Below are positions 1 to 7,814 of a stretch of DNA of 15,989 nt, in pieces (position 1 is the stretch's first letter; the number at the start of each line of letters is the position of its first letter). Both the position numbers and the translations under genes were made by a program. The notes under the pieces were generated by a model. The model was not told the DNA's origin, searched no databases, and saw only the letters and a list, made by a program, of their open reading frames with translations. The stretch is from Lactobacillus amylolyticus DSM 11664 (GTDB lineage: Bacteria > Bacillota > Bacilli > Lactobacillales > Lactobacillaceae): NCBI RefSeq assembly GCF_000178475.1, contig NZ_ADNY01000030.1, forward strand, positions 1 through 15,989, in the 5' to 3' direction.

Positions 1-20
1 TTTTTATTTTTCCTTTTTCA

Positions 21-55
21 GAAAAAATACCACTAGCTGCAGACTAGTGGTATTT
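21..55 (-). terminator. Rho-independent terminator of the envelope operon
   Basis: A perfect 12-bp stem (25-36 with 44-55) closes a 7-nt loop. Read on the minus strand it is followed by a run of T residues reaching position 22. It lies 13 nt beyond the stop codon of the LtaS-family gene, so it should end transcription of the LCP / PlsY / LtaS-like operon. The plus-strand side has no comparable T run. Confidence 0.85.
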
Positions 56-68
56 CTTAAATTATTTT

Positions 69-3050
69 TTACTTGTAAAAACCACTGATGGATAAACCAT
101 AGGCACTACCAGCAGTCATGTCGTATTGAACTAATTCGTAGTCTTTAAGAAGGGCTTGTTGTTCTGAAGTCAAAGTCTTTGGATCGACTTTCTTACCCTT
201 TTGGTTAATCAATTCGAAGCCTTTGTCACCTTCGTAGTTGATGGTGATTGCAGGAAGCTTCTTATGAACTTCAGTCAAAAGTGCTTGGTAAGGAGTTACC
301 TTTGAATTAGTCTGTTCAAGCATCATTGCAATGAAGTCACTCGTACTTACGTAGTCAGTATTTTGGGTCAACTTGCTCTTAGCACCGTGTTGACGAGCAT
401 ACTTGTTGGAGTAGATGAAGTAACGAGTTGAGTGCATTTGAACAGGATATTTTGAAGTGTAGCTTTGTGACAAAATACTTGGGTAGTGGTCACCGTAGAA
501 GACAACTGTAATTGGCTTCTTAATCTTATCGATTTGAGCAATAAACTTCTTCACTGCCTTATCAGTGTATTGCGTACCCTTAATGTAAGTTGCCATTTGT
601 TGTTGAACGGCACCACTCTTGAACAAATCACCTGAAATCTTGCCCATGTATTCGTTCTTTGGATACCAGTTGTTGTATGGCATGTGGTTTTGGATTGAAA
701 TCAAGTTAATGAATTGACCGCCTGAGCGTGAATTAATTTGTTTCAAACCATTAGCATAAGTAGTGTAGTCAGAGTTGTATGTACTCTTGCCCAACTTAAT
801 TTGGTCAATAATCTTGTACTTAGAACCTAAGTAAACAAACTTATTGAACTTAAACCGCCGGTAGTCTTCAACTCTTGAGTAGTAAGTACCGATGAATGGG
901 TGAACAGCAGACTTGTAGCTAAAATTCATACCGATTGTTGGGTAGTACTTGTATCTTGGAACAACTTGAACATAAGGGGTCAAAGTTGTTCTGAAGAGTC
1001 CCATGTTAAGACCGGTCAAAGTTTCCCATTCCATGTTGGCAGTACCACCACCGTAACCAGCACTAAGCATGTTGCCGTAAGTAGCTCTGCTCTTCATTGA
1101 TTGAATGAATTTAACCGGATTTGGTACGGATTTATCAATCTTGATCGTTGGGAATGTGTATGGGTCAACAAAACTTTCACTCAAGTTAAAGACAATTGTT
1201 TGACTGCTAATATTATTCTTTCTTGTCTTATTAATTTGAGCAGCGATCTTTTCATACTTCTTAGCCAATTTAGTCATTGTGCTCTTGGAGTAATCTGAAG
1301 GCTCGTTCATGATCTGCAAGTCAATGTAGTTCAGGAAGTTCAAAACAGGACCATTGATTTGAATATCACGTTCAGGGTTTCTAAATGATTGCTTGTTGTC
1401 AAAGCCACGGTTGATGTGGTAAATAATGTCACCGTCATGGTTAAAGCGAAGTGGAGTCAAGAACAAAAGCAAACTGAGCAATGCCCAAATTCCTCTGTGC
1501 TTCCATGAACCCTTCTTCTTGATTGGATATTTAATTTCCAAGAAGACTGCCAACAAGACAGCAATTAAAATTGCGATTCCGGCAACGATCAGAATTGTAC
1601 TACCGATCATTGGAATCAAAGTCTTAAAGTTAGAAGCTTCAGCTAATTCACTTGGGTAGATTGGTTCACCACGAAGATTAAGCTTAACTTTGTTAGCAAC
1701 AGCCCAGCCGATTGTAACTACACTGACCAGAATGGTTGAGGTCCAGTAACGGTTAGTAACAAAGTATAAGATTGAGAACATGGCATCAAGGAAGATTGTC
1801 GTCAAGATGATGGCGAAGAATCTCGTACCAAGCAAGAAGACAACCGCATTAACGTCTGAAGCTGTTGAAATTTGAATTCTTAAATTGTCTGATTCAATTA
1901 AGAAAGAGGCAAAACTCAAAACGTAGAACCAGCTCCAGGTCAAAAGCTGAACTCGGTGTTGAGTTGCCCAGCGAACAAGAGCTGACCAACTGTCTTGAAG
2001 AATTTCAATCAAGCTTGAACGACGGCTAATTTTGAGCAAAGTTCTTCTAAATGGTCTGATTCTGAAGAGGTATTTATCGTAAACCTTTGCCAGAAGCAGA
2101 CAGACGGCCATTATGATAATAATCATGATGATCTTGTTCAAACCTGCACTGTTAGTGAGATGGAATGATTTCAAAAGTCCCGCGGTAACAGGAGCATCCA
2201 TGAAGGCAATTACTGGAATAAAGTAACGCATTTCACGGCTGGTAAACTTAACAATTACTCGTCTAAATACCAAGAAGACAGCAATTACCATCAAAGCCAT
2301 CGCTGGTGAGGTTTGGTTATCCAGGAAGTATCTGTTCCAGGCGTTAAAGCTGCCTGTACGACCTGAAAGAAGCTGGTACCAGTAAACACCGTCAAATCCA
2401 GGTACACCAATTAAAACGACGAAGAAAGAAACAATTCCGCCGAAGATTGTCCATCTAAAGGTTTTGCCACTGATTTCGGCATTTGCCAGGAACATCCCCC
2501 AAGCAAAATACAAAATCAAATAGATCCCATAAATGGAGTATTTAAAGATCATCGTCCCTGCACTTGTAGCAAAGCCAAGGATCGTCAATAAACAAAGTAC
2601 TAATAAGTTTTGCTTAGGAGTCAATTTTTTCTGGAAGTCATATAAAAATGGCTGGACCAAAATACTGAAAATTAAGCCACTAAGTAAAACAGAAGTACTA
2701 GTGATAACTGGGAAAAATACACCCCACAGAAGCCACATATTGAAATTGCCTGGCAGTCTGAAGAAGTATACCAGATACAGTAAAACCAAAGTAACAACAG
2801 CTGAAAGCCAAAATCTAAAGCTTTCGGTTGGATGCACTTTTCGTTTGCTGTAAACTGCACCAAAGACCATTGGTACAAATATCATCGTGGCATTAGTAGC
2901 CATTGTTGGTACGAAGCTTAACACGCTGCCGAATGGGAAACGTCTTAAGGAACTGCTAAAGTTGAATATTTGCACCAACATAAAGAAAGTTGCCAGAAGC
3001 AAACAAATTGCTTGCCAAACTGTTAACGAATTCTTTTTTCTTTCATTCAT
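69..3050 (-). CDS. LtaS-family membrane phosphoglycerol transferase (sulfatase fold), 993 aa
   Basis: This is a polytopic membrane protein with an extracytoplasmic C-terminal sulfatase/LTA-synthase domain. Roughly residues 10-540 carry many hydrophobic segments; residues 615-930 are the catalytic domain. Visible active-site motifs are LSESF (623-627, metal ligand Glu), GGGTANMEWETLTG with the expected nucleophile Thr670, NHMPY (788-792) and YGDHYPS (852-858, metal-binding Asp/His). Family members transfer sn-glycerol-1-phosphate from phosphatidylglycerol onto lipoteichoic acid or other glycopolymers. The protein is much longer than ordinary LtaS (about 650 aa, five membrane helices): the extra N-terminal 330 or so residues form an additional membrane module of unclear function, possibly acyltransferase-like, which is only my inference. 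It is the last gene of the operon, 36 nt after plsY. The ATG at 3050 has only weak ribosome-binding sequence (AAGGA about 14 nt upstream, GAAAG adjacent). Substrate specificity cannot be told. Confidence 0.85.
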   Translation of the reverse strand: MNERKKNSLTVWQAICLLLATFFMLVQIFNFSSSLRRFPFGSVLSFVPTMATNATMIFVPMVFGAVYSKRKVHPTESFRFWLSAVVTLVLLYLVYFFRLPGNFNMWLLWGVFFPVITSTSVLLSGLIFSILVQPFLYDFQKKLTPKQNLLVLCLLTILGFATSAGTMIFKYSIYGIYLILYFAWGMFLANAEISGKTFRWTIFGGIVSFFVVLIGVPGFDGVYWYQLLSGRTGSFNAWNRYFLDNQTSPAMALMVIAVFLVFRRVIVKFTSREMRYFIPVIAFMDAPVTAGLLKSFHLTNSAGLNKIIMIIIIMAVCLLLAKVYDKYLFRIRPFRRTLLKISRRSSLIEILQDSWSALVRWATQHRVQLLTWSWFYVLSFASFLIESDNLRIQISTASDVNAVVFLLGTRFFAIILTTIFLDAMFSILYFVTNRYWTSTILVSVVTIGWAVANKVKLNLRGEPIYPSELAEASNFKTLIPMIGSTILIVAGIAILIAVLLAVFLEIKYPIKKKGSWKHRGIWALLSLLLFLTPLRFNHDGDIIYHINRGFDNKQSFRNPERDIQINGPVLNFLNYIDLQIMNEPSDYSKSTMTKLAKKYEKIAAQINKTRKNNISSQTIVFNLSESFVDPYTFPTIKIDKSVPNPVKFIQSMKSRATYGNMLSAGYGGGTANMEWETLTGLNMGLFRTTLTPYVQVVPRYKYYPTIGMNFSYKSAVHPFIGTYYSRVEDYRRFKFNKFVYLGSKYKIIDQIKLGKSTYNSDYTTYANGLKQINSRSGGQFINLISIQNHMPYNNWYPKNEYMGKISGDLFKSGAVQQQMATYIKGTQYTDKAVKKFIAQIDKIKKPITVVFYGDHYPSILSQSYTSKYPVQMHSTRYFIYSNKYARQHGAKSKLTQNTDYVSTSDFIAMMLEQTNSKVTPYQALLTEVHKKLPAITINYEGDKGFELINQKGKKVDPKTLTSEQQALLKDYELVQYDMTAGSAYGLSISGFYK

Positions 3051-3086
3051 CTTTCTAGTTCTAGTCCTTACTAATATAAAATCTTG

Positions 3087-3702
3087 CTACGCCTTAATAC
3101 CTAATTTTCGCTTAAGTGTCCGCAAAATATCAACTTTTTTGCCGCGACCAGCAAAGAAATCAACGATATCTTTCCTAAACTTAAACGCCATAATTAATGC
3201 AATTAGCAAAAAGACGATTCCCGCCTCTAAGTTATGCAGCAGTTGGTAAATACTAAACAGCAGCATAAACACTAATGGCGGAATTGTTAAGTTTTGCATG
3301 ACAGCTGTTAAAAACAAGGCAATCAGCAAAGTGATTAACCCAGCCTTCCAATCATACGCAACTGAAAGCAAAGCTGCAACCGCTACTCCCTTGCCGCCAT
3401 GGAATTTATTCCAAAGGGGAAAGCAGTGCCCCAGAATAAGACCTAATCCGGCAAAAGCCAGATTAATCTTATCCGGGAAAAGAAAGTGGACAATTAACAA
3501 TGCTATTCCTGTTTTCAGCAAATCGCCGATGCAGGTCATGATGCCCCCATTTTTTACCAAAAACCGCGCCCATATTGGCAGTTCCAGGATTACCGGAACC
3601 GTACTTAGCAGGATCGATTTTTAGAAAAATACGGCCAATGATTATCGCAAACAGGAAATTGCCAAAAACATAGCCAATTAGCGTTGACCACAGTTGCGCC
3701 AT
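3087..3702 (-). pseudogene. plsY: PlsY-type glycerol-3-phosphate acyltransferase, frameshifted
   Basis: PlsY enzymes are membrane acyltransferases that transfer the acyl group of acyl-phosphate to glycerol-3-phosphate, making lysophosphatidic acid. The first 53 residues (start 3702) show the family motif GSGNPGTANMGAVFGKKWG. The rest is in another frame from about 3543 down to 3087 and begins IMTCIGDLLKTG, with the motifs GLILGHCFPLWNKFHGGKGVA. Joined, they give about 203 aa, the normal family length. The break sits at a G5 run (3544-3548) next to an A6 run (3550-3555), read on the minus strand; removing one G restores the expected KKWGIMTC. The start codon overlaps the LCP stop codon in TAATG and has an AAGGTG site 8 nt upstream, indicating translational coupling. 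It may be a real pseudogene, a homopolymer sequencing error, or a reversible slippage site. A second, essential plsY copy is presumably elsewhere if the break is real. Confidence 0.8.
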
Positions 3703-4844
3703 TAATTATCACCTTCTTCGGTGTAATCATCGTAAATGGTATAGTCCTGAGTCTTGGTACTGTTGAACTTGAAACCATTCTTGATGTTTTTCTTGTTTTG
3801 ATAAGTTTCATTGTTGCTGCTGGTTTCTTTGGCTAAGCCCAATTCTGAACGGCAGTAGTCAGAAATTCGCTGCAGTTCATAAGTTGGCGGAACCTGATAG
3901 GAAGCACCATCAATATAAACGCCGACCCCATGCAGGTAGTCGCTCTTAACGATTTTAGCACAAGCACGGTAATTCAGCGCAATCAATTGCAATGCCGAGA
4001 AGGTTAAATTGGTCTTAACATTTCCAGAAAACGATGTCAAAATCGAATCCAGATTTGTTAGCGAACCAACAGAGATTGCCTTCTTAATTAAAGCAACAAT
4101 TACCTGCCGTTGACGAGCTTGCCGGCCATAGTCACCTTGCGGATCATCATAACGCATCCGTGAATATGCTAGCGCACCGGCACCACCCATGTGCGTCAAT
4201 TGATCCTTTTTAAAAACATAGCCGCTGTATTCGAAGCTTAATTTTGGTCTAATATTAATCCCGCCAACGTAGCTAATCATTTTCATAATTCCGCCCATGT
4301 TGATAACGACATAATATTTCACCGGCACATTGATTAACTTAGAAACAGTGGCCATCGCCATCTTGGCACCACCAATTGAATAGGCAGCATTGATCTTCTC
4401 AACCGTCAGCTTATTAGAACTGCTGTCAGATGATGAAGAAGAACTACTTGAACTAGGATTAACCATCTGTGCCATTGTATCACGCGGAATTGAAATCAAG
4501 CTGTAGCGCTTTTTCTGCGGATTAACAATTGCCAGGATAATCGTATCGGTTCGGCCGCGCTTTTCAGTTCGGTTAAGCGCACCAGTATCCGTTCCCATTA
4601 AAAGGACGGCGAACTTCTTTTTACCATTAAATTCGCCCTTTTTAATTGAAACTTTGGTCTTAGAATCGTAAGTTTGATCAAATGCATTCTTGGTTTTGAA
4701 ATAAACGTAGCCAAAATAAGCAAGTGCACCAACTGCTAATACAGCCACAATACTGATTATCCAAGCTAAAATATGATTCCTTTTATGATAATCGTTCGAG
4801 TATTTCTGAACTCGAGTATTTCCAGGTTTTTTGTTACTTTTCAT
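3702..4844 (-). CDS. LytR-CpsA-Psr (LCP) family glycopolymer ligase/regulator, 380 aa
   Basis: LCP proteins attach teichoic acids or capsular polysaccharides from undecaprenyl carriers to peptidoglycan outside the membrane. The protein has a basic cytoplasmic N terminus, one membrane helix (about 26-48) and an extracellular LCP domain (about 75-300). Diagnostic motifs are MGTDTGALNRTEKRGRTDT (83-101, with Asp85 and the Arg/Asp of RTD), SIPRDT (118-123, Arg121), KINAAY (150-155) and YSRMRYDDPQGDYGRQARQR (227-246), which holds the pyrophosphate-binding arginines. An unusual serine-rich stretch (131-143, with one Asp) interrupts the domain between SIPRDT and KINAAY. The ATG at 4844 follows a TTAGGT site at good distance. 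It is the first gene of an operon with PlsY and an LtaS-like enzyme, which suggests a job in glycerol-phosphate polymer or wall-polymer assembly. Which polymer is unknown. Confidence 0.92.
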   Translation of the reverse strand: MKSNKKPGNTRVQKYSNDYHKRNHILAWIISIVAVLAVGALAYFGYVYFKTKNAFDQTYDSKTKVSIKKGEFNGKKKFAVLLMGTDTGALNRTEKRGRTDTIILAIVNPQKKRYSLISIPRDTMAQMVNPSSSSSSSSSDSSSNKLTVEKINAAYSIGGAKMAMATVSKLINVPVKYYVVINMGGIMKMISYVGGINIRPKLSFEYSGYVFKKDQLTHMGGAGALAYSRMRYDDPQGDYGRQARQRQVIVALIKKAISVGSLTNLDSILTSFSGNVKTNLTFSALQLIALNYRACAKIVKSDYLHGVGVYIDGASYQVPPTYELQRISDYCRSELGLAKETSSNNETYQNKKNIKNGFKFNSTKTQDYTIYDDYTEEGDN

Positions 4845-4878
4845 CTCAAATACCTAATCATCAACTTTCAATGACGTT

Positions 4879-4887
4879 ATTATAGCA
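4879..4887 (-). promoter_or_regulatory. Extended -10 promoter of the LCP operon
   Basis: On the minus strand this is TGCTATAAT, a perfect extended -10 element, ending about 35 nt upstream of the LCP start codon. No convincing -35 box is present, as is usual for extended -10 promoters. It directly abuts the T tract of the preceding terminator. Confidence 0.6.
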
Positions 4888-4917
4888 AAAAAAGCAAGCA
4901 ACTGCCGACCTGCTTTT
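4887..4917 (-). terminator. Terminator after the epimerase-like gene
   Basis: AAAAGCA (4890-4896) pairs with TGCTTTT (4911-4917), and on the minus strand the hairpin is followed by a T run to 4887. The loop is long (14 nt), so strength is moderate. It lies 29 nt past the stop of the epimerase-like gene and just before the LCP promoter. Confidence 0.6.
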
Positions 4918-4945
4918 CTATCTTATTAAAATCGTTATATTTTCG

Positions 4946-5506
4946 CTAAAGTGTAAGCGCTAATTTGAAAATTTGCTCGGTTTCACCATCTAATTCTACA
5001 TTATTAACGCTGCAATTAATCATATCGTCGTCTTGCTGCAGCTTAAGATCGGTTGATTCAAGCGTCGCGGTATGATCAGCATCAGCCATCACGATCTTGC
5101 TGATGCTCTCGTCAGTTATCGGTGCCAATTGCGGCAAAGCCAATTTTAAAGTAAAAGGCATTTTTTTGTTTGAATTATTCTTCAAATCAAAAGAAATGTT
5201 TAATTGTGTTCCTTCAATTGAATAGGTAGTCATGATTTCAAAATGATATGGGAACTGCTTATAGCTTTCGGCTGAATCAATCAATGTCAGACTTACTCGC
5301 GCATCCCCTTTATCGACGACTGTCCATGGCAGCTTATTTGCCCAGTTGTTTTCGCGATCGATTTCCGGAAAGGAAATGATTGCTTTCCCTTGCTTTTCTC
5401 CGTTATCCAGATAATCGTAATTATCCTTTTTAGAAATTAAGTGGGCAATTCCTGCCCCATTCTCATTCACAGAGACTTGTAAGAGAGAATTCTCGATTGT
5501 TTGCAT
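4946..5506 (-). CDS. Compact aldose 1-epimerase-like protein, 186 aa
   Basis: The N terminus (TIENSLLQVSVNENGAGIAH, residues 3-22) and the central stretch around 85-125 (FPYHFEIMTTYSIEG, LNISFDLKNNSNKKMPFTL) resemble the galactose-mutarotase-like beta-sandwich of aldose 1-epimerases. The family is normally about 290-350 aa; this protein is far shorter. It lacks the usual HGF-type segment, and has LALPQLAP where family members carry the catalytic HPAF-type histidine. It may therefore bind sugar without epimerising it, or be a reduced relic. The frame is intact with a normal start: ATG at 5506 with GGGAG 6 nt upstream. It appears monocistronic, with terminators on both sides. Fold assignment is fairly confident; the activity is not. 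Confidence 0.65.
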   Translation of the reverse strand: MQTIENSLLQVSVNENGAGIAHLISKKDNYDYLDNGEKQGKAIISFPEIDRENNWANKLPWTVVDKGDARVSLTLIDSAESYKQFPYHFEIMTTYSIEGTQLNISFDLKNNSNKKMPFTLKLALPQLAPITDESISKIVMADADHTATLESTDLKLQQDDDMINCSVNNVELDGETEQIFKLALTL

Positions 5507-5530
5507 TGTTATTCTCCCATTCTTTCAACT

Positions 5531-5536
5531 AGTATA
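5531..5536 (-). promoter_or_regulatory. Possible -10 box of the epimerase-like gene
   Basis: TATACT on the minus strand lies 25 nt upstream of the start codon, giving a short leader that contains the ribosome binding site. No clear -35 box was found; the upstream DNA (5540-5640) is simply very AT-rich. Confidence 0.3.
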
Positions 5537-5655
5537 ATGTTTTAAAGTTTTCCTTAAGATTAAAAATTAATGGCAATTGTTTGCTATTTATAATATAATA
5601 TAACTGTTTCAAAAAATAAGAAATAAAAAGTAATTAATTTTTGGAGCAAGTTGAT

Positions 5656-5690
5656 AAAAAAGGCACTTCCATTCGGGAGTGCCCTTTTTT
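5656..5690. terminator. Bidirectional terminator between HicB-like and epimerase-like genes
   Basis: GGCACTTCC (5662-5670) pairs with GGGAGTGCC (5675-5683) around an ATTC loop, with one G-T pair. Six A residues precede and six T residues follow, so it can act on both strands. It should end the HicB-like transcript, which stops at 5723. Confidence 0.85.
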
Positions 5691-5722
5691 GCGCTTTTTA
5701 AGAATCTACCAGTTGCTTAAAA

Positions 5723-6010
5723 CTAAATTTCATAATCGATGCGGTCTTCACTAGCTTCGGTTAAGTCTGCAGCCACCTTAGCGACAAAAGAACCATCATC
5801 CGCTGTTTTTATTTCATTCATATCCGTTGGCTTTGGCAATTTTCGATGATTGTAAAGACGGCTTGCCAAAGTATCAGCTGCCATCTTCATTGCATCCTTT
5901 AAACCCTTTCCTTCGGTAATTGCACCTTTAACATCGGGAAAGCTGACAACATAAATATCATTACCAAGTGGTTTAAAAATTGCTGGATAAGTTACAATCT
6001 TGTGATTCAA
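5723..6010 (-). CDS. Orphan HicB-like antitoxin-fold protein, 95 aa
   Basis: The sequence YPAIFKPLGNDIYVVSFPDV followed by a KGAITEG turn and a helix (GLKDAMKMAADTLASRLYN) is typical of the HicB antitoxin partial RNase-H fold, about residues 8-55. In HicAB systems HicB neutralises the mRNA interferase HicA. No HicA-sized partner lies on either side within the flanking intergenic DNA, and there is no visible C-terminal ribbon-helix-helix or HTH domain. It may therefore be a stand-alone regulator or a relic. The start codon is TTG at 6010, chosen because AAAGGAG lies 10 nt upstream and no in-frame ATG exists nearby. Confidence 0.8.
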   Translation of the reverse strand: MNHKIVTYPAIFKPLGNDIYVVSFPDVKGAITEGKGLKDAMKMAADTLASRLYNHRKLPKPTDMNEIKTADDGSFVAKVAADLTEASEDRIDYEI

Positions 6011-6082
6011 TTGACACGTCTCCTTTATCTTCGATATCTGTACATGTCTATGGTAACGCCAAAATTAAAAATAGGTACAAAA

Positions 6083-6113
6083 AAAGTCCTCAATCAGAAT
6101 GATTGAGGACTTT
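6083..6113 (-). terminator. Terminator of gpmA
   Basis: A perfect 13-bp stem (6083-6095 with 6101-6113) has a 5-nt loop. On the minus strand it continues into a run of seven T residues. It begins 19 nt past the gpmA stop codon. Confidence 0.9.
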
Positions 6114-6131
6114 AATTTAAACAACTAAAAA

Positions 6132-6824
6132 TTAGTCGTCAAGCTTTTCCTTCTTAACAACGTCTAAGTGTTCATCGAAGGTGTAAACTACTGGTTCACC
6201 AGTCTTCATTTCAAGGTTCATGATGTCATCATCAGAAATGTTTTCGATGTACTTAGTCAAAGCACGAAGTGAGTTACCGTGAGCTGCGATAATTACGTTC
6301 TTGCCGTCAAGTAAGTCTGGAGCAATGTGATCTTCCCAGAATGGCATTACACGGTTTAAGCAAACGTGTAAGTTTTCGCATTTAGGAATGATGTGTGGAT
6401 CCAAATTTGCGTAACGACGGTCATGTGCTTGACTGAATTCGCTGTCATCATCAATAGCTGGTGGCAAAACATCGTATGAACGACGCCAAATGTGAACTTG
6501 TTCATCACCGTACTTTTCAGCAGTCTTCTTCTTATTCAAACCTTGAAGAGCACCATAGTGACGTTCGTTAAGTCTCCAGGTCTTAGTTTCTGGGATCCAA
6601 AGTTGGCCACTTTCTTCCAATGCGTAGTGCAAAGTCTTGATGGCACGAGTTAATAATGAAGTGTAAGCTTGGTCAAATTCAAGGCCGTGTTCCTTGATTA
6701 AACGACCAGCTTTTTTAGCTTCTTCAACACCCTTGTCTGAAAGGTTAACGTCAACCCAACCAGTAAATTGGTTTGAAAGGTTCCATTCACTTTGTCCGTG
6801 ACGGATCAATACTAATTTTGACAT
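6132..6824 (-). CDS. gpmA: 2,3-bisphosphoglycerate-dependent phosphoglycerate mutase, 230 aa
   Basis: This cytoplasmic glycolytic enzyme interconverts 3-phosphoglycerate and 2-phosphoglycerate. The histidine-phosphatase signature [10 protein letters not shown] places the phospho-accepting His at position 9. Other conserved residues are Arg60 (SLLTRA), Glu87 in the [14 protein letters not shown] motif, and the second catalytic His182 in AAHGNSLRA. Length 230 aa is normal. The open frame extends upstream to 6902, but the ATG at 6824 is chosen because it has a strong AAGGAG site 7 nt upstream and starts the conserved [10 protein letters not shown]. The gene is transcribed alone, with its own terminator. 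Confidence 0.97.
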   Translation of the reverse strand: MSKLVLIRHGQSEWNLSNQFTGWVDVNLSDKGVEEAKKAGRLIKEHGLEFDQAYTSLLTRAIKTLHYALEESGQLWIPETKTWRLNERHYGALQGLNKKKTAEKYGDEQVHIWRRSYDVLPPAIDDDSEFSQAHDRRYANLDPHIIPKCENLHVCLNRVMPFWEDHIAPDLLDGKNVIIAAHGNSLRALTKYIENISDDDIMNLEMKTGEPVVYTFDEHLDVVKKEKLDD

Positions 6825-6861
6825 GAAATATCTCCTTTGAAAATTCAATGTTTCAACTATT

Positions 6862-6867
6862 ATTTTA
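6862..6867 (-). promoter_or_regulatory. Probable -10 box of gpmA
   Basis: TAAAAT (minus strand) lies 38 nt upstream of the gpmA start codon. The matching -35 region (around 6885-6890) is weak. Confidence 0.35.
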
Positions 6868-6933
6868 CACGCTTCATTTAAAATTTCATAGGAATAAAAC
6901 AAAAAAAGCTTAAGAAAGGTGCAAATATTCTCG

Positions 6934-6942
6934 TGGTAGAAT
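6934..6942 (+). promoter_or_regulatory. Possible extended -10 promoter of the lipoprotein pair
   Basis: TGGTAGAAT fits an extended -10 with one mismatch and would give a leader of about 50 nt before the ATG at 7002. AT-rich DNA between 6945 and 6990 offers alternatives, so this is tentative. Confidence 0.35.
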
Positions 6943-7001
6943 AAAAGATAGTTTTATGCGAATAAAATAAAAATTAATATATATAGAAAGAAAATTTAAA
7001 G

Positions 7002-7766
7002 ATGAAAAAAACAAAAGTTTTCAGTCTAATTACAACGATCTTGCTGGCAATCCTGACATTAACTGCCTGCTCAAATAAAAAATCTACTACAACTCAGAGC
7101 AGCACGCCGTCTGCCAAAACCATTTTAGCTAAAACACAAACGACGAAGTTCAGCAGCCTGCATGCTACTTGGCTTCAAACTGATAAGAACAATCAAACTC
7201 TGCAAAAGGCAGAGGCAAGCTACCAAAAGAAGCCCTTGATTATCTACGCTGATTTCACCACTAATTCCAACCATTACAAGATGTGGATCAACAGTAAAAA
7301 TAATTATGTCCAAATGCAGGGCACTTCTTCTAAACGCTGGTTCAAGACCAAGCTGGGCAAGGCGTCATCTTATGCCCAATTAACCGATGACTTGGCTCAG
7401 TCAGCCTTGATGACTTTCAGCAGCAACTCTGCCAAATTATTTAAAGTTAAAAAGGCCACCAATGGTTACACTTTGACTTACAGCGGCAAGAATAAGACTT
7501 TATGGAGCGAAATTATTAAAAACAGCATGATCACTTCCGTGATCGGAATCGATACCAATAAAGTTAAACCAGGCAAGGTCAATGTTAAAATTGAAACTGA
7601 TAAGAATTACAGTTTAACTGGCCTGACTATTGACGCTGCTTATAAAGAAAATAATTCTGAAAAGCACCTCAAGATAGTGATCGACAAGATCAACCAAGTT
7701 TCCAAAATGCAGATTCCTAGTTCAGTTACCAAGTCTGCTGTTGATCTTGGCAGCCTATCCAATTAA
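7002..7766 (+). CDS. Secreted lipoprotein of unknown function, 254 aa (first of a tandem pair)
   Basis: A basic start (MKKTK), hydrophobic core and lipobox LTAC make Cys23 the expected lipidated residue, so the mature protein should be anchored on the outer face of the membrane. A Ser/Thr-rich linker (24-38) follows, then a domain of about 215 aa rich in beta-strand-like alternation (KMWINSKNNYVQMQG, YTLTYSGKN, GKVNVKIETDKNYSLTGLTI). The pattern suggests a LolA/LppX-like or DUF6612-type lipoprotein fold, but this is only a guess from layout. It shares several blocks with the next gene: WF/WYKxKL, YAxL, KLxKVxK and YTLT, all in the same order. The two look like a duplication. Ribosome-binding sequence before the ATG is weak (AGAAAG). 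Ligand unknown. Confidence 0.85.
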   Translation: MKKTKVFSLITTILLAILTLTACSNKKSTTTQSSTPSAKTILAKTQTTKFSSLHATWLQTDKNNQTLQKAEASYQKKPLIIYADFTTNSNHYKMWINSKNNYVQMQGTSSKRWFKTKLGKASSYAQLTDDLAQSALMTFSSNSAKLFKVKKATNGYTLTYSGKNKTLWSEIIKNSMITSVIGIDTNKVKPGKVNVKIETDKNYSLTGLTIDAAYKENNSEKHLKIVIDKINQVSKMQIPSSVTKSAVDLGSLSN

Positions 7767-7814
7767 ACTTAAGATAGTTATTTTCTAATATTATAGGAAA
7801 GAAGTTATTTAAGA

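Noticed and set aside
2533..2853. Plus-strand open frames of 65-120 codons across 900-3624
   Set aside because: They lie antisense to the LtaS-like and PlsY genes, have no start signals, and contain Lys/Ile/Ser-rich sequence typical of antisense translation.
4410..4455. Serine tract of the LCP protein as a phase-variable simple repeat
   Set aside because: The serine codons are mixed (TCT, TCA, AGT, AGC), so the DNA is not a simple repeat that would slip readily.
5507..5722. A hicA toxin gene beside the HicB-like gene
   Set aside because: No open frame of suitable size or HicA-like motif exists here or in 6011-6131; the space holds a terminator and AT-rich promoter DNA.
6825..6902. Longer N terminus of GpmA starting at 6902
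   Set aside because: The extra 26 residues are not part of the family. The strong ribosome binding site and conserved start are at 6824.
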